Assembly (NCBI RefSeq): GCF_047973035.1
Contig: NZ_JBKEBF010000041.1
Coordinates: 67,367-131,366 of the forward strand
Direction of reading: 5' to 3'
DNA length: 64,000 bases
From: Oleidesulfovibrio sp047973035
GTDB lineage: Bacteria > Desulfobacterota > Desulfovibrionia > Desulfovibrionales > Desulfovibrionaceae
How positions within the stretch are numbered: the stretch's first letter is position 1; every line of letters starts with the position of its first letter. Of this stretch, positions 7,689-17,424 are shown piece after piece. A program made the translations under genes and the position numbers. The notes under the pieces were generated by a model, which ran no database searches, was not told where the DNA came from, and saw nothing but the letters and a program-made list of their open reading frames with translations.

Positions 7689-9884
7689 TTATAATGCCTG
7701 ACGAAGACGCTGGGCCAGATAGGTATAGCGTTTTTGCATCTTATTATTCTTCACGGCAATGGCCATTGCTTTTGCCGATCCGACAAGAACAACCAGCTTT
7801 TTGCCGCGGGTGACCCCTGTATACAGTAAATTGCGCTGAAGCAGTACAAAATGCTGTGTCAGTACAGGCATAACCACTGCCGGATACTCCGACCCCTGCG
7901 ACTTGTGCACTGAAATGGCATAGGCGGGCACAATTTCATCCAGCTCCGAAAATTCATACACCACATTACGCTCATCGTCGAACCGGATCGTCAGTTCCCG
8001 CTCTTCCTTATCAAGGCGGCAGATGCGACCGATGTCACCGTTGAACACATCTTTTTCGTAGTTATTCCGTATCTGCATGACCTTGTCATCCAGCCGGAAT
8101 TGCTTCTCGCCGCGTTGCAGCACCAGCGACTGCGGGTTCAATGCATCCTGCAGGCGTGTATTCAGGTTGGCCGCGCCTGCCGTGCCTTTGTGCATCGGCG
8201 TGAGCACCTGAATCTCATTAATCGAATCCAGTTTAAACCGTCTCGGGATATGATTTTTCACCAGATCGACAACCATATCCACAGCCCGTTCCGGATCATC
8301 GGCACGGATAAAATAAAAATCTGTCAGCCTGTCTTTGGACGATTCCAGCGAAGGGCTTTGCCCCTGATTGATCAGGTGAGCGTTGCAGATAATTTCGCTT
8401 TCCTGCGCCTGGCGGAACACTTCTACAAGCTCGACCACGTCGACCACGCCGGATTTAATGACGTCATGCAGCACGTTGCCCGGCCCGACAGAAGGCAACT
8501 GATTGACATCACCCACAAAGACCACAGTTGCACCCAGAGGAACGGCTTTCAGCAGATGGTACATAAGCATGGTGTCCATCATGGATGCTTCGTCCACCAC
8601 CAGCAGACTGCACGCCAGCGGATTATTTTCATTGCGGGAAAAACCGTCTTCGCGGGGACTGTATTCCAGCAGGCGGTGGATTGTTTTCGCCTCGCGCTTG
8701 CTGGTTTCGCTCATACGCTTGGCAGCGCGCCCCGTGGGAGCAGCCAGCAGGATGCGGGCCTTCATGGCTGCAAAAACTTTGATAATGGCATTAATGATGG
8801 TGGTCTTACCGGTACCGGGACCACCTGTCAGCACCATCACCTTGCTGCGGGCAGCCGTGCGCACCGCCTGTTCCTGCTCTTCCGCAAGGGTTATTTTCAG
8901 CTTGCTGATTACTTCGTCCACCAGCGCATCTTCATTATCTGCGCTGACAGCCTTCGGCGAGCGCAGGATTCGTTGCAGGTAGTGGGAAATACCGGATTCG
9001 TAGCGATGATACCGCGACAGATAGACCGCTTCGCCCTCTTCCAGCTCTTCCAGAATCACCCGCTCTTCCAACTGTAACGTATCAATGGCCTGATCAACCA
9101 GCGGTGCGGCTATTTCCAGCTTATCTGAAGTCTGGATAACCAGTGAATCGCGTGGATAGTATACGTGGCCTTCTTCAGTCAGCCGCATCAGCATGTACAA
9201 AAGGCCCGCTTCCGCACGCAGGTCACAATCCCGTGCAAAGCCGAGCTTCTGCGCTACAGCGTCGGCCGTAAGAAAGCCGATACCCCGTATATCCATGGCA
9301 AGGCGGTAGGGATTTTCGCGTACTACGGCCAGAGCCTGCTGACCGTAATGGCGATAGATGCGCACCGCATACGATGTGCTTACTCCATGCGGCTGCAAAA
9401 ACATGATAAGATCGCGGATACCCCTGTGCTCTGCCCAGCCGTCGCGGATGCGCTCCATCAGCTTCTGGCCCACGCCTTCCACTTCCAGCATACGCTCAGG
9501 CTGTTCATCCAGCACTGTAAACGTATCTGTGCCAAAGCTTTCCACTATGCGGGCGGCCATCTTTTCGCCCACGCCTTTGATAAGGCCGGAGGAAAGATAA
9601 TGCCGGATACCTTCAATCGTTGCAGGCAGCACCTGATCGAAGGTTTCCATCTGAAACTGCCTGCCGAATTTGGGATTTTCCGTCCAGTTGCCTTTCAGCA
9701 CCAGTGCCACACCGGCCTGAGGGTCCACCATATGGCCCACCACGGTTACCTGATCCCGGTTGCCCTGCACCTTCAACCGGAACACCGTGTAGCCGTTTTC
9801 CTCATTATGAAAGACTACACGTTCCAGCGTGCCTACAAGTTCAATCCGTGTATCCTGTTCTTCCTGTGCGGTGGGTTGCTGCAT
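7689..9884 (-). CDS. recD2: SF1B DNA helicase RecD2
   Basis: ATP-dependent 5'-3' DNA helicase of the RecD2 type, found without RecBC and involved in repair. The 731 residues include an N-terminal OB-like part ('ENGYTVFRLKVQGN'), helix-hairpin-helix repeats ('GVGEKMAARIVESFG', 'GVGQKLMERIRDGW', 'GIGFLTADAVAQKLG'), Walker A LTGGPGTGKTT, Walker B 'LLVVDEASMMDT', 'FVGDVNQLPSVGPGNVLHD', and the C-terminal motif 'AYAISVHKSQGSEYPAVVMP'. The N-terminal extension rules out RecBCD-type RecD. The gene is followed by its own terminator. Confidence 0.96.
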   Translation of the reverse strand: MQQPTAQEEQDTRIELVGTLERVVFHNEENGYTVFRLKVQGNRDQVTVVGHMVDPQAGVALVLKGNWTENPKFGRQFQMETFDQVLPATIEGIRHYLSSGLIKGVGEKMAARIVESFGTDTFTVLDEQPERMLEVEGVGQKLMERIRDGWAEHRGIRDLIMFLQPHGVSTSYAVRIYRHYGQQALAVVRENPYRLAMDIRGIGFLTADAVAQKLGFARDCDLRAEAGLLYMLMRLTEEGHVYYPRDSLVIQTSDKLEIAAPLVDQAIDTLQLEERVILEELEEGEAVYLSRYHRYESGISHYLQRILRSPKAVSADNEDALVDEVISKLKITLAEEQEQAVRTAARSKVMVLTGGPGTGKTTIINAIIKVFAAMKARILLAAPTGRAAKRMSETSKREAKTIHRLLEYSPREDGFSRNENNPLACSLLVVDEASMMDTMLMYHLLKAVPLGATVVFVGDVNQLPSVGPGNVLHDVIKSGVVDVVELVEVFRQAQESEIICNAHLINQGQSPSLESSKDRLTDFYFIRADDPERAVDMVVDLVKNHIPRRFKLDSINEIQVLTPMHKGTAGAANLNTRLQDALNPQSLVLQRGEKQFRLDDKVMQIRNNYEKDVFNGDIGRICRLDKEERELTIRFDDERNVVYEFSELDEIVPAYAISVHKSQGSEYPAVVMPVLTQHFVLLQRNLLYTGVTRGKKLVVLVGSAKAMAIAVKNNKMQKRYTYLAQRLRQAL

Positions 9885-10099
9885 CTCAATTCCGGTTTCG
9901 TATTACATCGGCAAAGGCCGTAGATTATAAGTTTCTGGTGGTATGGGCGGCGGGGCACATCACGTCAAGCAGAATCAGCGCTTTCGCATCAGGGGCTACC
10001 TGACAATGCCCCTGCTCGCCTGTACAAGCTCTTGCAGACCAAGCTGCACCTGAACGGTTCAGGCAGGGTAGAATATGGCCAAGGTGCTCCAGCCTGCCG
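9885..10099. other. Intergenic region between aroC and recD2
   Basis: Roughly 215 bases with no gene or strong hairpin. It separates two minus-strand genes and presumably contains the recD2 promoter. Confidence 0.3.
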
Positions 10100-11161
10100 T
10101 TATGGCAGCTGCATTCTCTTCTGCATCAGCAACATGTCGGCCAGTGTCAACGCCATCATGGCTTTAAGTACAGGCACCACACGCGGAATAGCGCTGATGT
10201 CGTGTCTGCCGCCCACCCGCAGGGTAACTTCTTCACCCAGTGCATTCATGGTGTGCTGTTCTTTTGCTATGGACGGAATAGGTTTGACGGCCGCGCGCGC
10301 CACCACAGTCTGGCCGGAAGAAATGCCGCCCAGAACGCCGCCGGCATGATTGCTGGCGTAGCCCTGCTGCGTCATGCTGTCATTATTAGCGCTGCCGTGC
10401 ATCCGCGCAGCCTCAAAGCCGGAGCCGATTTCCACGCCTTTAACCGCGCCCACGGACATCAGGGCATATGCTATACGTGCATCAAGCTTGTCGAACACAG
10501 GCTCACCCAGACCGGCTGGTACGCCATGGGCCTCTACCTGAACAATGCCGCCCAGAGTATCACCCTGCCCTTTAATGGCACGAACCATCTCGTCCCATTG
10601 CGGAACAATGGCTTCGTCAGGTGCAAAGTATGGTCTGTGCTGCGCACCGTCCACATCTGTAAGCGGTGCAGCCATGCCGCCCAGTTCAACCGTAAATGCG
10701 TTAACATGTATGTCGTACTGTGCAAGCAAGGCAGAAGCAACAGCGCCGCCAGCCACACGCGAAAGCGTTTCCCGACCGGATGATCGTCCTCCGCCGCGGT
10801 AATCGCGTATGCCGTACTTGGCGTCATAGGCGGCATCGGCATGACCGGGACGGTACACATGCATTATATCGCCATAATCGCGGGAGCGCTGGTCAGTGTT
10901 ATCCACATGAAAGGCAATGGGAGTGCCCGTTGTTTTACCTTCAAACACACCGGAAAGTAGCCTTACGGCATCCGGCTCCTTGCGGGCAGTGGCAGCCGGT
11001 CCGCCCTGCCCCGGCTTTCTGCGGTCAAGCTCTGCCTGAATCATGGCTTCGGTCAGGGCAACACCGGCCGGACAACCGTCCACCACGCCGCCAAGTCCCG
11101 CGCCGTGGGATTCTCCATAGGTAATCAGTTTGAAAAGTCGGCCAAAGGTACTGCCGCTCAT
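10100..11161 (-). CDS. aroC: Chorismate synthase
   Basis: Converts 5-enolpyruvylshikimate-3-phosphate to chorismate using reduced FMN, the last common step of aromatic amino-acid synthesis. Family motifs are all visible: 'GESHGAGLGGVVDGCPAG' at the N-terminus, 'RPGHADAAYDAKYGIRDYRGGGRSSGRET' at ~105-135, and 'ALGEEVTLRVGGRHDISAIPR' near the end. At 353 residues it has typical length. Together with the shikimate kinase 1.3 kb upstream it supplies the shikimate pathway, but the universal stress gene lies between them, so they are not one operon. Confidence 0.96.
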   Translation of the reverse strand: MSGSTFGRLFKLITYGESHGAGLGGVVDGCPAGVALTEAMIQAELDRRKPGQGGPAATARKEPDAVRLLSGVFEGKTTGTPIAFHVDNTDQRSRDYGDIMHVYRPGHADAAYDAKYGIRDYRGGGRSSGRETLSRVAGGAVASALLAQYDIHVNAFTVELGGMAAPLTDVDGAQHRPYFAPDEAIVPQWDEMVRAIKGQGDTLGGIVQVEAHGVPAGLGEPVFDKLDARIAYALMSVGAVKGVEIGSGFEAARMHGSANNDSMTQQGYASNHAGGVLGGISSGQTVVARAAVKPIPSIAKEQHTMNALGEEVTLRVGGRHDISAIPRVVPVLKAMMALTLADMLLMQKRMQLP

Positions 11162-11490
11162 GTCGCTTCTTCCTCCGAAATTTTTTCAGGCTGCCTGCTG
11201 AATCTGATGACATCCGTGCCGCAGAAAAAAGTACAGCGCCTTTTCAGCGCAGATACACCATGCAGCCTGAACACATACCTGCAAACAATGAGGTTAGGCA
11301 ACAGGCTACACAACCTGACGGAGGATATATTTCCGGCAGGTACATGCCTTTACTGTGCAACACTGCAAACAACTATGACCGGAATTTGGAATACAGCCGA
11401 AAAAACGTACATCGAACAGCCGGAAACCGGCGTATCAAAAAACACTTTGGAGTAGCCGGTTCCAGCAGAAAACAGCCAAGGTAAACAAAC

Positions 11491-11526
11491 AGGCTGGTAC
11501 ACAGTATACTCTGCGCACCAGCCTGC
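11491..11526 (-). terminator. Inverted repeat, possible second terminator
   Basis: Nine-base arms CAGGCTGGT and ACCAGCCTG are separated by 18 bases; on the minus strand they are followed by TTTGTTT. It lies ~175 bases after the universal stress gene. Confidence 0.45.
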
Positions 11527-11575
11527 AAAATGCATAACCAAATGATTCTGGAATAACGGCTTCACACTGCACGAA

Positions 11576-11632
11576 AAAGCACCATGCAGTGACTCTCCGC
11601 GCATCGCTTCCGCTGCGATGTACTGCACCACG
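11576..11632 (-). terminator. Structured region followed by T-run after usp
   Basis: On the minus strand an outer TGCAGT/ACTGCA stem encloses an inner CATCGC/GCGATG stem, then GGTGCTTTTT follows. It could terminate the universal stress transcript about 70 bases after its stop. Confidence 0.4.
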
Positions 11633-11701
11633 TTCCGGTAACGTCGCTTAACAGGTCTTATACAGTTTTCTACGGGCTTAACCTGAACAGCCTGATACTG
11701 T

Positions 11702-12124
11702 TTAACGGATGACTGTCACCGGACATTCTGCCAGTTGCAATACCCTGTGCGTCACACTGCCCAAAAGTAGGCCTTCCAGCTCGGAATGACCACGAGAGCC
11801 CATTACAATGAGGTCGCAATGGTCCATGTCTGCAGTCTCTGCAATAGCTTTATCCACGGCACCTTCCAAAACAACACAACGGGATTCTATGCCTTCGTCT
11901 TTGGCTCTGTCGCAATACGAGTGCAAAAGCACCTCTGAACGCTTCACCAAAGCCTCACGGGCCTGATCCCAGCTATCCCGCCCCAGCATAGGCGGCAGTG
12001 CCATGCGGCAATTCACAAAAAGCAAGCTGGCTCCAACCATCCGTGCAAGATCAATAGCATAGTCCACCGCTTTTTCCGAGCAGGCAGAACCGTCAACAGG
12101 AACTAAGATTTTGCGTATTTCCAT
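11702..12124 (-). CDS. Universal stress protein (UspA family)
   Basis: A 140-residue cytoplasmic protein from the start MEIRKILVPVDGSACSEKA. It shows the UspA fold signature: 'ILVPVDGS' at the N-terminus and the ATP-binding 'LIVMGSRGHSELEGLLLGSVTHRVLQLAECPVTVIR' at the C-terminus, with the G-x2-G-x9-G-S/T pattern. This suggests the nucleotide-binding subclass. The specific stress it answers is unknown. The alternative start three codons earlier lacks a better ribosome site. It stands alone. Confidence 0.92.
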   Translation of the reverse strand: MEIRKILVPVDGSACSEKAVDYAIDLARMVGASLLFVNCRMALPPMLGRDSWDQAREALVKRSEVLLHSYCDRAKDEGIESRCVVLEGAVDKAIAETADMDHCDLIVMGSRGHSELEGLLLGSVTHRVLQLAECPVTVIR

Positions 12125-12420
12125 AATCAGCACTCCTGCGTATATAACCGCAACCGCGTCTCACGGGTACATGTCTGCAATAGCGCTCTGACGGGGTCAG
12201 CCTACGCAGTTTTTCTGCATAGCCTGCTGCAGACAAAAAAAGGCTGACAGAAGTCCACCACTTATTTCGGCGACAATAAAACGAGCCGACACGGTGGAAT
12301 CAGACCTGACAGCCATAATAGCGCAGTACGTATATTGAGTACAGCATTTCTCCCGCATCGCCCTTATTTTCCAGAAGAACCATAATAAACAAAATCGTTC
12401 GGACGAAACGAAACAACGCG

Positions 12421-12942
12421 TTACGGGCGATGATTGCGGGCAATTTCAACAATCGTAGAAGCAACGTTTTCCGGAGAGTGCGTAGCATTTACAATATGGT
12501 GTGCCGCGTCGCGGTACAAAGGCTCACGCTGCGCCAACACAGCTTCCACTTCATCTACGGGAGAGTCTCCTGTCAGTGAGGGACGCTGTGAAGCGATAAG
12601 CTCTTTTGAAAGTCGCTCTGCAAGTATGGAGGCTGGTACATACAAATATACAACAAGACCGCTGGAACGCATCAGTATGCGGTTCACGGAACGCAGCACC
12701 ATTCCCCCTCCGGTGGCTATGACGGCTTTTTCAGCCCCACAGCTCTCTGCCAGCGCGCCGGATTCAACATCTCTGAAAGCTTCCCAGCCTTCCTGTTCCA
12801 CCATGTCTGCTATGGACTTTCCGGTTTTGCTTTGAATGGCCTCATCCACATCCACAACGGACCAGCCCAGTTTTTCAGCCAGAATGCGCGCCACTGTTGT
12901 TTTGCCGCATGCGCGTGCTCCGACCAGAAAAATCCGTTTCAT
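12421..12942 (-). CDS. aroL: Shikimate kinase
   Basis: Phosphorylates shikimate at the 3-OH with ATP. From MKRIFLVGARACGKTT the protein is 173 residues long. It has the P-loop GARACGKT at 8-15, the shikimate-binding 'DVDEAIQSKTGKSIADMVEQEGWEAFRDVES', the 'IATGGGMVLR' motif and 'SQRPSL' lid arginine. The AroL-type 'RACGKTT' and 'QRPSLTG' segments suggest AroL rather than AroK, but the distinction is soft. GGAGGA lies 6 bases before the chosen ATG, supporting it over the ATG five codons upstream. Confidence 0.93.
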   Translation of the reverse strand: MKRIFLVGARACGKTTVARILAEKLGWSVVDVDEAIQSKTGKSIADMVEQEGWEAFRDVESGALAESCGAEKAVIATGGGMVLRSVNRILMRSSGLVVYLYVPASILAERLSKELIASQRPSLTGDSPVDEVEAVLAQREPLYRDAAHHIVNATHSPENVASTIVEIARNHRP

Positions 12943-13434
12943 TTGTCCTCCCCACAAGACGCATTTGAAACAATTGTAAAAAAATTTTCCCCAAGGCCAG
13001 CAAACTCTCCGTTGGCATTGTTAACAAGCTGCCATGCCACATGCACTAGTGACAAAGTCAAAAGAATTTAAGCCCCTTTGCATACACGCAAATCATGCAA
13101 AGGCTGAAAACCTAACAGTTACACAAGTTACGTTCAACATTTTTACCCGGCAACAGCAAACAAAGTGTGCGCCTTTCAAAATCAACGAGTAATGCTATCA
13201 GCAATTCATGCGTTCCAGAATACAGTAATACTATCATACATTGAAAATTCTGTAACTCAGATGAAAATATTTTTTAATCAGCAAATTGTCCTGTCGTGAC
13301 AGCACCTAACCATAAAATACTGTAATCTCACGATTGAAAGATTATTGACAATAAATATTCGCACGTTACGCTATACCCTGAGCATGCTGACCTGAAAGAG
13401 GCACATCGTAGTCCAACCAATCCGGCGGGAACAC
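12943..13434. other. AT-rich divergent intergenic region between aroL and the MFS gene
   Basis: About 490 bases with no gene. It is noticeably AT-rich toward 13200-13380 and must hold the divergent promoters of the shikimate kinase and the exporter. A TTGACA word occurs at 13345-13350, but the best downstream hexamer (CTATAC) is about 20 bases away, so a promoter call here is weak. Confidence 0.4.
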
Positions 13435-14844
13435 ATGATGAATTTTTTCCAGACTCCGAAAGCAGGCATTTCTTCCGGATTACCGATACTGTACACGGTT
13501 GCCGTCACACAGTTTATCATGCCGTTCATGTTTTCAGCCGTCGCTGTCACATTGCCTGTGATGGGAAGTGAGTTCGGCGCCGGGGCCACCGCACTGGGGC
13601 TGGTCGAGTCCATATATCTGGCGGCAACCGGCGCGTTGCTGCTGCCTTTCGGCAGACTGGCCGACATGGCGGGACATGCTCCGATTTTTCGTCTGGGGGT
13701 GCTTTTTTACACCATCTCCACACTACTTCTCAGCTTTACCCACGACATGACCACTTTTATTCTGCTGCGCTTTGTTCAGGGAACAGGAGCCGCCATGACC
13801 ATGGCATCCAATATGGCACTGCTGACCAAGGCCATCCCCCGCAAAGAACGCGGCAGAGCCATGGGCATAGCTGTGGCATGTGTATATCTGGGGTTGTCTG
13901 CCGGTCCCTTTATCGGCGGTGCCATTGCAACGCATATAGGATGGCGCTGGCTGTATATTCTGGGCACTCCGCCTCTGGCACTGGCCTATCTGCTGGCACG
14001 GCGCACCCTGACCGACGGCTGGCAGCGCATAACCGAAAAATACGACTGGGCAGGAGCCTTTCTGTCTATTCTGGCTGTAGCGCTGGCTGTTTTCGGCGGT
14101 CCGCGCCTGCGCGACGGGGTTGAAGGGCAGCTTGCCCTTGCTGCCAGCGTTGTTTGCGGCGCGCTTTTTCTGATGGTGGAGTCCCGCACCCCGAAGCCTC
14201 TTCTGGACCTTTCTTTACTGCGCCGTAACCGGACATTCACCTTTGCAACGGCAGCGCAGTTCATCAACTATGCAGCCACATTCGGCATAACCTTTCTGTT
14301 CAGCCTGTATTTGCAGAGCAGCCGCGGCATGACACCGCAGGAGGCCGGTACAATTCTTCTGATGCAGCCGCTGGTGCAGACTGTTCTTTCACCCCTGTGC
14401 GGACGGCTGGCAGACACCCTGCCGGCGCATCGCATTGCCACTGCCGGTATGGCATGCTGTACGCTGGGCACGTTGCTTGCGGCCATGACGGATGCCGCAA
14501 CCCCCATATCCGCCATGCTGGTCATGTTTGTGGTACTGGGCATAGGGTTTGCCCTTTTTGCCTCACCCAACATGAGCATCATCATGGGCAGTATGGATAA
14601 ATCTCACTACGGCATTGCCTCTGCCATGGCTGCCAGCATGCGCACTCTGGGTATGGTGCTCAGCATGGTGCTGGTAACAGCCGCCATGTCTGTACACATG
14701 GGAAACGCGGTAGTAACTCTTGCCAATACGGATAATTTTCTGGCAGCCATGCGCTGGTCTTTTGCCATCTTTGCCGCCCTTGGCGGATTCGGAGTGGCGT
14801 TATCACTGTTTGCCACCCTTTCTCCTGCATCGGATAATGAGTAA
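13435..14844 (+). CDS. MFS drug-efflux-type transporter (DHA2-like)
   Basis: A 469-residue inner-membrane protein rich in hydrophobic segments, consistent with the 14-helix EmrB/QacA (DHA2) group of the major facilitator superfamily. The conserved motif after helix 2 reads 'GRLADMAGHAPIFRLG', and 'LRFVQGTGAAMTMASNMALL' with 'PRKERGRAMGI' matches the family's motif region. It probably exports small toxic molecules with proton influx; the substrate is unknown. Two ATGs in tandem (13435, 13438) could start it. No membrane-fusion partner or adjacent regulator is present. Confidence 0.88.
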   Translation: MMNFFQTPKAGISSGLPILYTVAVTQFIMPFMFSAVAVTLPVMGSEFGAGATALGLVESIYLAATGALLLPFGRLADMAGHAPIFRLGVLFYTISTLLLSFTHDMTTFILLRFVQGTGAAMTMASNMALLTKAIPRKERGRAMGIAVACVYLGLSAGPFIGGAIATHIGWRWLYILGTPPLALAYLLARRTLTDGWQRITEKYDWAGAFLSILAVALAVFGGPRLRDGVEGQLALAASVVCGALFLMVESRTPKPLLDLSLLRRNRTFTFATAAQFINYAATFGITFLFSLYLQSSRGMTPQEAGTILLMQPLVQTVLSPLCGRLADTLPAHRIATAGMACCTLGTLLAAMTDAATPISAMLVMFVVLGIGFALFASPNMSIIMGSMDKSHYGIASAMAASMRTLGMVLSMVLVTAAMSVHMGNAVVTLANTDNFLAAMRWSFAIFAALGGFGVALSLFATLSPASDNE

Positions 14845-14879
14845 TTTCCGCTTTTCATGAGGATCGCGACGCTTTTTTT

Positions 14880-14909
14880 TTGACAGCGACGTACCCTACC
14901 GCATATGGT
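14880..14909 (+). promoter_or_regulatory. Candidate sigma-70 promoter for the aminotransferase-hom-pgm operon
   Basis: TTGACA at 14880-14885, 18-base spacer, TATGGT at 14904-14909, about 50 bases before the ATG at 14958. A perfect -35 box with an acceptable spacer; the -10 box is weaker. Prediction by eye only. Confidence 0.5.
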
Positions 14910-14957
14910 CTCGTCTTATCGTTTTCACCTTTATTAATTCGGAGGACGCCGAAGGCC

Positions 14958-16142
14958 ATGTACGAATTTCCACGCATGCACAGACTGCCCCCCTACGTTT
15001 TTTCCGTAGTGGGCGAACTGAAGATGCAGCTACGTCGTCAGAACGTGGACATAGTGGACATGGGTATGGGAAACCCAGACATGCCCACACCGCAACATAT
15101 TGTCGACAAGCTGAACGAAGCCGCGGCCAAGGGCGTCAATCACCGTTACTCCGTGTCGAAGGGTATTCCGAACCTGCGTAAAGCCATCTGCGACTGGTAC
15201 ATGCGCAAGTTTGATGTTTACCTCGACCCTGACAAAGAAGCCGTGGTTACCATGGGAGCCAAGGAAGGCCTTTCGCACCTTGCTCTTGCCATGCTGTCGC
15301 CCGGCGACGTGGTGTTTGCGCCCGATCCGACGTACCCTATCCACACGTACGCGGCGATCATCGCGGGTGCGGACGTACGTCGTATTCCCATCGGCAAAGG
15401 GCGCGACTTTTTTGAAGACCTGCTTGAGGCTACCCGCCAGACATGGCCGCAGCCCAAGCTGCTGATGCTCAGCTATCCCCACAACCCCACCACCGAGCTG
15501 GCTACGCTGGAATTTTTCCAGAAGGTTGTGGACTTTGCAAAAGAGCACAAAATGTACGTAGTGCACGACATGGCCTACGCCGACCTTGTCTTTGACGGTT
15601 ACGAGCCGCCCAGCTTCATGCAGGCGGAAGGAGCCAAAGACGTAGGCGTAGAGTTTTATTCCATGTCCAAAAGCTACTCCATGGCAGGATGGCGTGTGGG
15701 CTTCTGCGTGGGTAACAGAGAAATGGTGCACGCACTGACCCGAATCAAGTCATACCTTGATTACGGCATCTTCCAGCCCATCCAGATTGCTGCCACCGTA
15801 GGCCTGAACGGCCCCGAGGACTGTGTTAAGGAAATCGTGGATACCTATCGCCAGCGCCGTGACGTGCTGTGCGAGGGGCTGAACCGCGTAGGCTGGGACA
15901 TCACCCCGCCTAAAGCCACCATGTTTGCATGGGCTGAAATTCCTGAACAGTTCCGTCATATGGGCTCGGTCGAGTTTTCCAAACTGCTGCTGAAAGAAGG
16001 CGGCGTAGCAGTATCGCCCGGCCTTGGCTTCGGCCACTTCGGCGACAACCACGTCCGCTTTGCTCTCATTGAAAACCCGCATCGCATCAAACAGGCGATA
16101 AAGGGAATTAAACGAGTACTATCAGGGAGTTCCTGTGGCTAG
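14958..16142 (+). CDS. PLP-dependent class I aminotransferase (AlaC-like)
   Basis: Transfers amino groups with pyridoxal phosphate. The 394-residue chain from MYEFPRMHRL shows 'GMGNPDMPTP', 'YPHNPTT' with the conserved Asn, 'VHDMAYADLVFDG' with the PLP-pyridine Asp, and the Schiff-base Lys238 in SMSKSYSMAGWRVGF. The closest known type is glutamate-pyruvate aminotransferase AlaC/AlaA, though the position directly before homoserine dehydrogenase leaves an aspartate-family role open. GGAGGA lies upstream of the chosen ATG. The last 8 bases overlap hom, so the two are translationally coupled. Confidence 0.9.
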   Translation: MYEFPRMHRLPPYVFSVVGELKMQLRRQNVDIVDMGMGNPDMPTPQHIVDKLNEAAAKGVNHRYSVSKGIPNLRKAICDWYMRKFDVYLDPDKEAVVTMGAKEGLSHLALAMLSPGDVVFAPDPTYPIHTYAAIIAGADVRRIPIGKGRDFFEDLLEATRQTWPQPKLLMLSYPHNPTTELATLEFFQKVVDFAKEHKMYVVHDMAYADLVFDGYEPPSFMQAEGAKDVGVEFYSMSKSYSMAGWRVGFCVGNREMVHALTRIKSYLDYGIFQPIQIAATVGLNGPEDCVKEIVDTYRQRRDVLCEGLNRVGWDITPPKATMFAWAEIPEQFRHMGSVEFSKLLLKEGGVAVSPGLGFGHFGDNHVRFALIENPHRIKQAIKGIKRVLSGSSCG

Positions 16143-17424
16143 CGATAAACGACTCGTGCTTGGCGTAGCCGGATTCGGCACGGTGGGCACGGGCCTTGCC
16201 TCAATACTTGAAGAAAACCGCGACTGGATTATCGAACGTACCGGCCGTGAAATCGTTATCAAAACGATTCTGGTTCGTGATGTATCGAAAAAAAGAACGG
16301 CTGATCTGCCTGCGGGCGCCACTCTTACCGCTGATCCGCAAGAGCTGCTGAACGATCCGGATATCGACGTACTGGTTGAGCTGATGGGCGGCATAGAAGC
16401 CCCCAAAGAGCTTATCCTTAAGGCTCTGAACGCAAAAATGCACGTTGTAACCGCCAACAAGGCACTGCTGGCGGAAGAAGGGTTCGAGCTGTTCCGCGCC
16501 GCGCAGGAAAACAATGTGGGCCTGTACTACGAAGCCAGCGTCTGCGGTGGTATTCCGATCGTGCAGACTCTGCGCGAAAGCCTTGCCGGTAACAAGGTCA
16601 ACTCACTTGTGGGCATTCTTAACGGTACGGCCAACTACATCCTGTCCGAGATGACCACAAACGGGCTGGACTTTGCCACTGCGCTTTCGCAGGCGCAGGA
16701 GCTGGGCTTTGCCGAAGCGGACCCCACGCTGGACATCGAAGGCTTTGACGCCGCGCACAAGCTGTGCCTGCTTATCCGGCTGGCATTCGGTAAGGATTAT
16801 CCTTTCGCCAAGCTGCCTGTGCAGGGCATTTCCAAAGTCGATCCCATGGACATCGAGTTTGCCCGCGAATTCGGCTACCGCCTGAAATTGCTGGGTGAAG
16901 TGCGCAACGTGGACGGAAAGCTGGAGGCCGGTGTGTTCCCCATGCTGGTGCATCACACCTACCTGATAGCCCGCGTCGGCGGTGCCTATAACGCGGTACG
17001 CATGGAAGGCAACGCAGTGGGCCCTGTGTTCCTGCATGGTCTTGGCGCAGGTGCAAAGCCCACCGGCAGCGCTGTTCTTGGCGACATCATGGCTGTTGCG
17101 CGTGACTGTGCGCCCAACAACACCGGTTTTGTGGCACAGGTGCCTGATGCGGCGGAAATCATGCCGCCTCAGGATTCTGAATCATGCTACTACTTCCGTG
17201 TCATGGTGCCCGACCAGCCCGGCGTGCTGCGTGATCTTGCAGGAGCCATGGCGAAGCAAGGTATATCCATTGCTCAGGCAACCCAGAAGGGGCAAGACCC
17301 CATCGGCGTGCCCATTGTGTTTATGACGCATGAAGCAAAAGCAAGCGATGTGCAGGCTGCACTGGATGATCTGCAAAAGGCCGGTCTGTTGCTGGCAGAG
17401 CCCGTACACTACCGGATCCTGTAA
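16135..17424 (+). CDS. hom: Homoserine dehydrogenase
   Basis: Reduces aspartate semialdehyde to homoserine for threonine and methionine synthesis. A GTG start inside the aminotransferase gene gives 429 residues. It has the Rossmann NAD(P) loop GFGTVG at 13-18, 'VVTANKALLA', the signature 'SVCGGIPIVQTLRESLAGNKVNSLVGILNGTANYIL', the catalytic 'GFAEADPTLDIEGFDAAHK', and a C-terminal ACT domain from ~residue 345 ('FRVMVPDQPGVLRDLAGAMAKQGISI') that usually confers feedback control by threonine. Its stop overlaps the next gene's start by one base. Confidence 0.96.
   Translation: MASDKRLVLGVAGFGTVGTGLASILEENRDWIIERTGREIVIKTILVRDVSKKRTADLPAGATLTADPQELLNDPDIDVLVELMGGIEAPKELILKALNAKMHVVTANKALLAEEGFELFRAAQENNVGLYYEASVCGGIPIVQTLRESLAGNKVNSLVGILNGTANYILSEMTTNGLDFATALSQAQELGFAEADPTLDIEGFDAAHKLCLLIRLAFGKDYPFAKLPVQGISKVDPMDIEFAREFGYRLKLLGEVRNVDGKLEAGVFPMLVHHTYLIARVGGAYNAVRMEGNAVGPVFLHGLGAGAKPTGSAVLGDIMAVARDCAPNNTGFVAQVPDAAEIMPPQDSESCYYFRVMVPDQPGVLRDLAGAMAKQGISIAQATQKGQDPIGVPIVFMTHEAKASDVQAALDDLQKAGLLLAEPVHYRIL

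Larger units (their letters stand above)
11162..11701. other. Gene-free interval between usp and aroC
   Basis: About 540 bases without a credible gene. It contains two imperfect minus-strand terminator-like structures (listed separately) in the part nearer the universal stress gene, and presumably the aroC promoter in the rest. Confidence 0.4.

Noticed and set aside
12300..12488. 62-codon minus-strand frame overlapping the end of aroL
   Set aside because: No similarity or ribosome site; overlaps a certain gene.
13345..13376. TTGACA ... CTATAC as the MFS promoter
   Set aside because: Spacer of about 20 bases is too long for a confident sigma-70 call.
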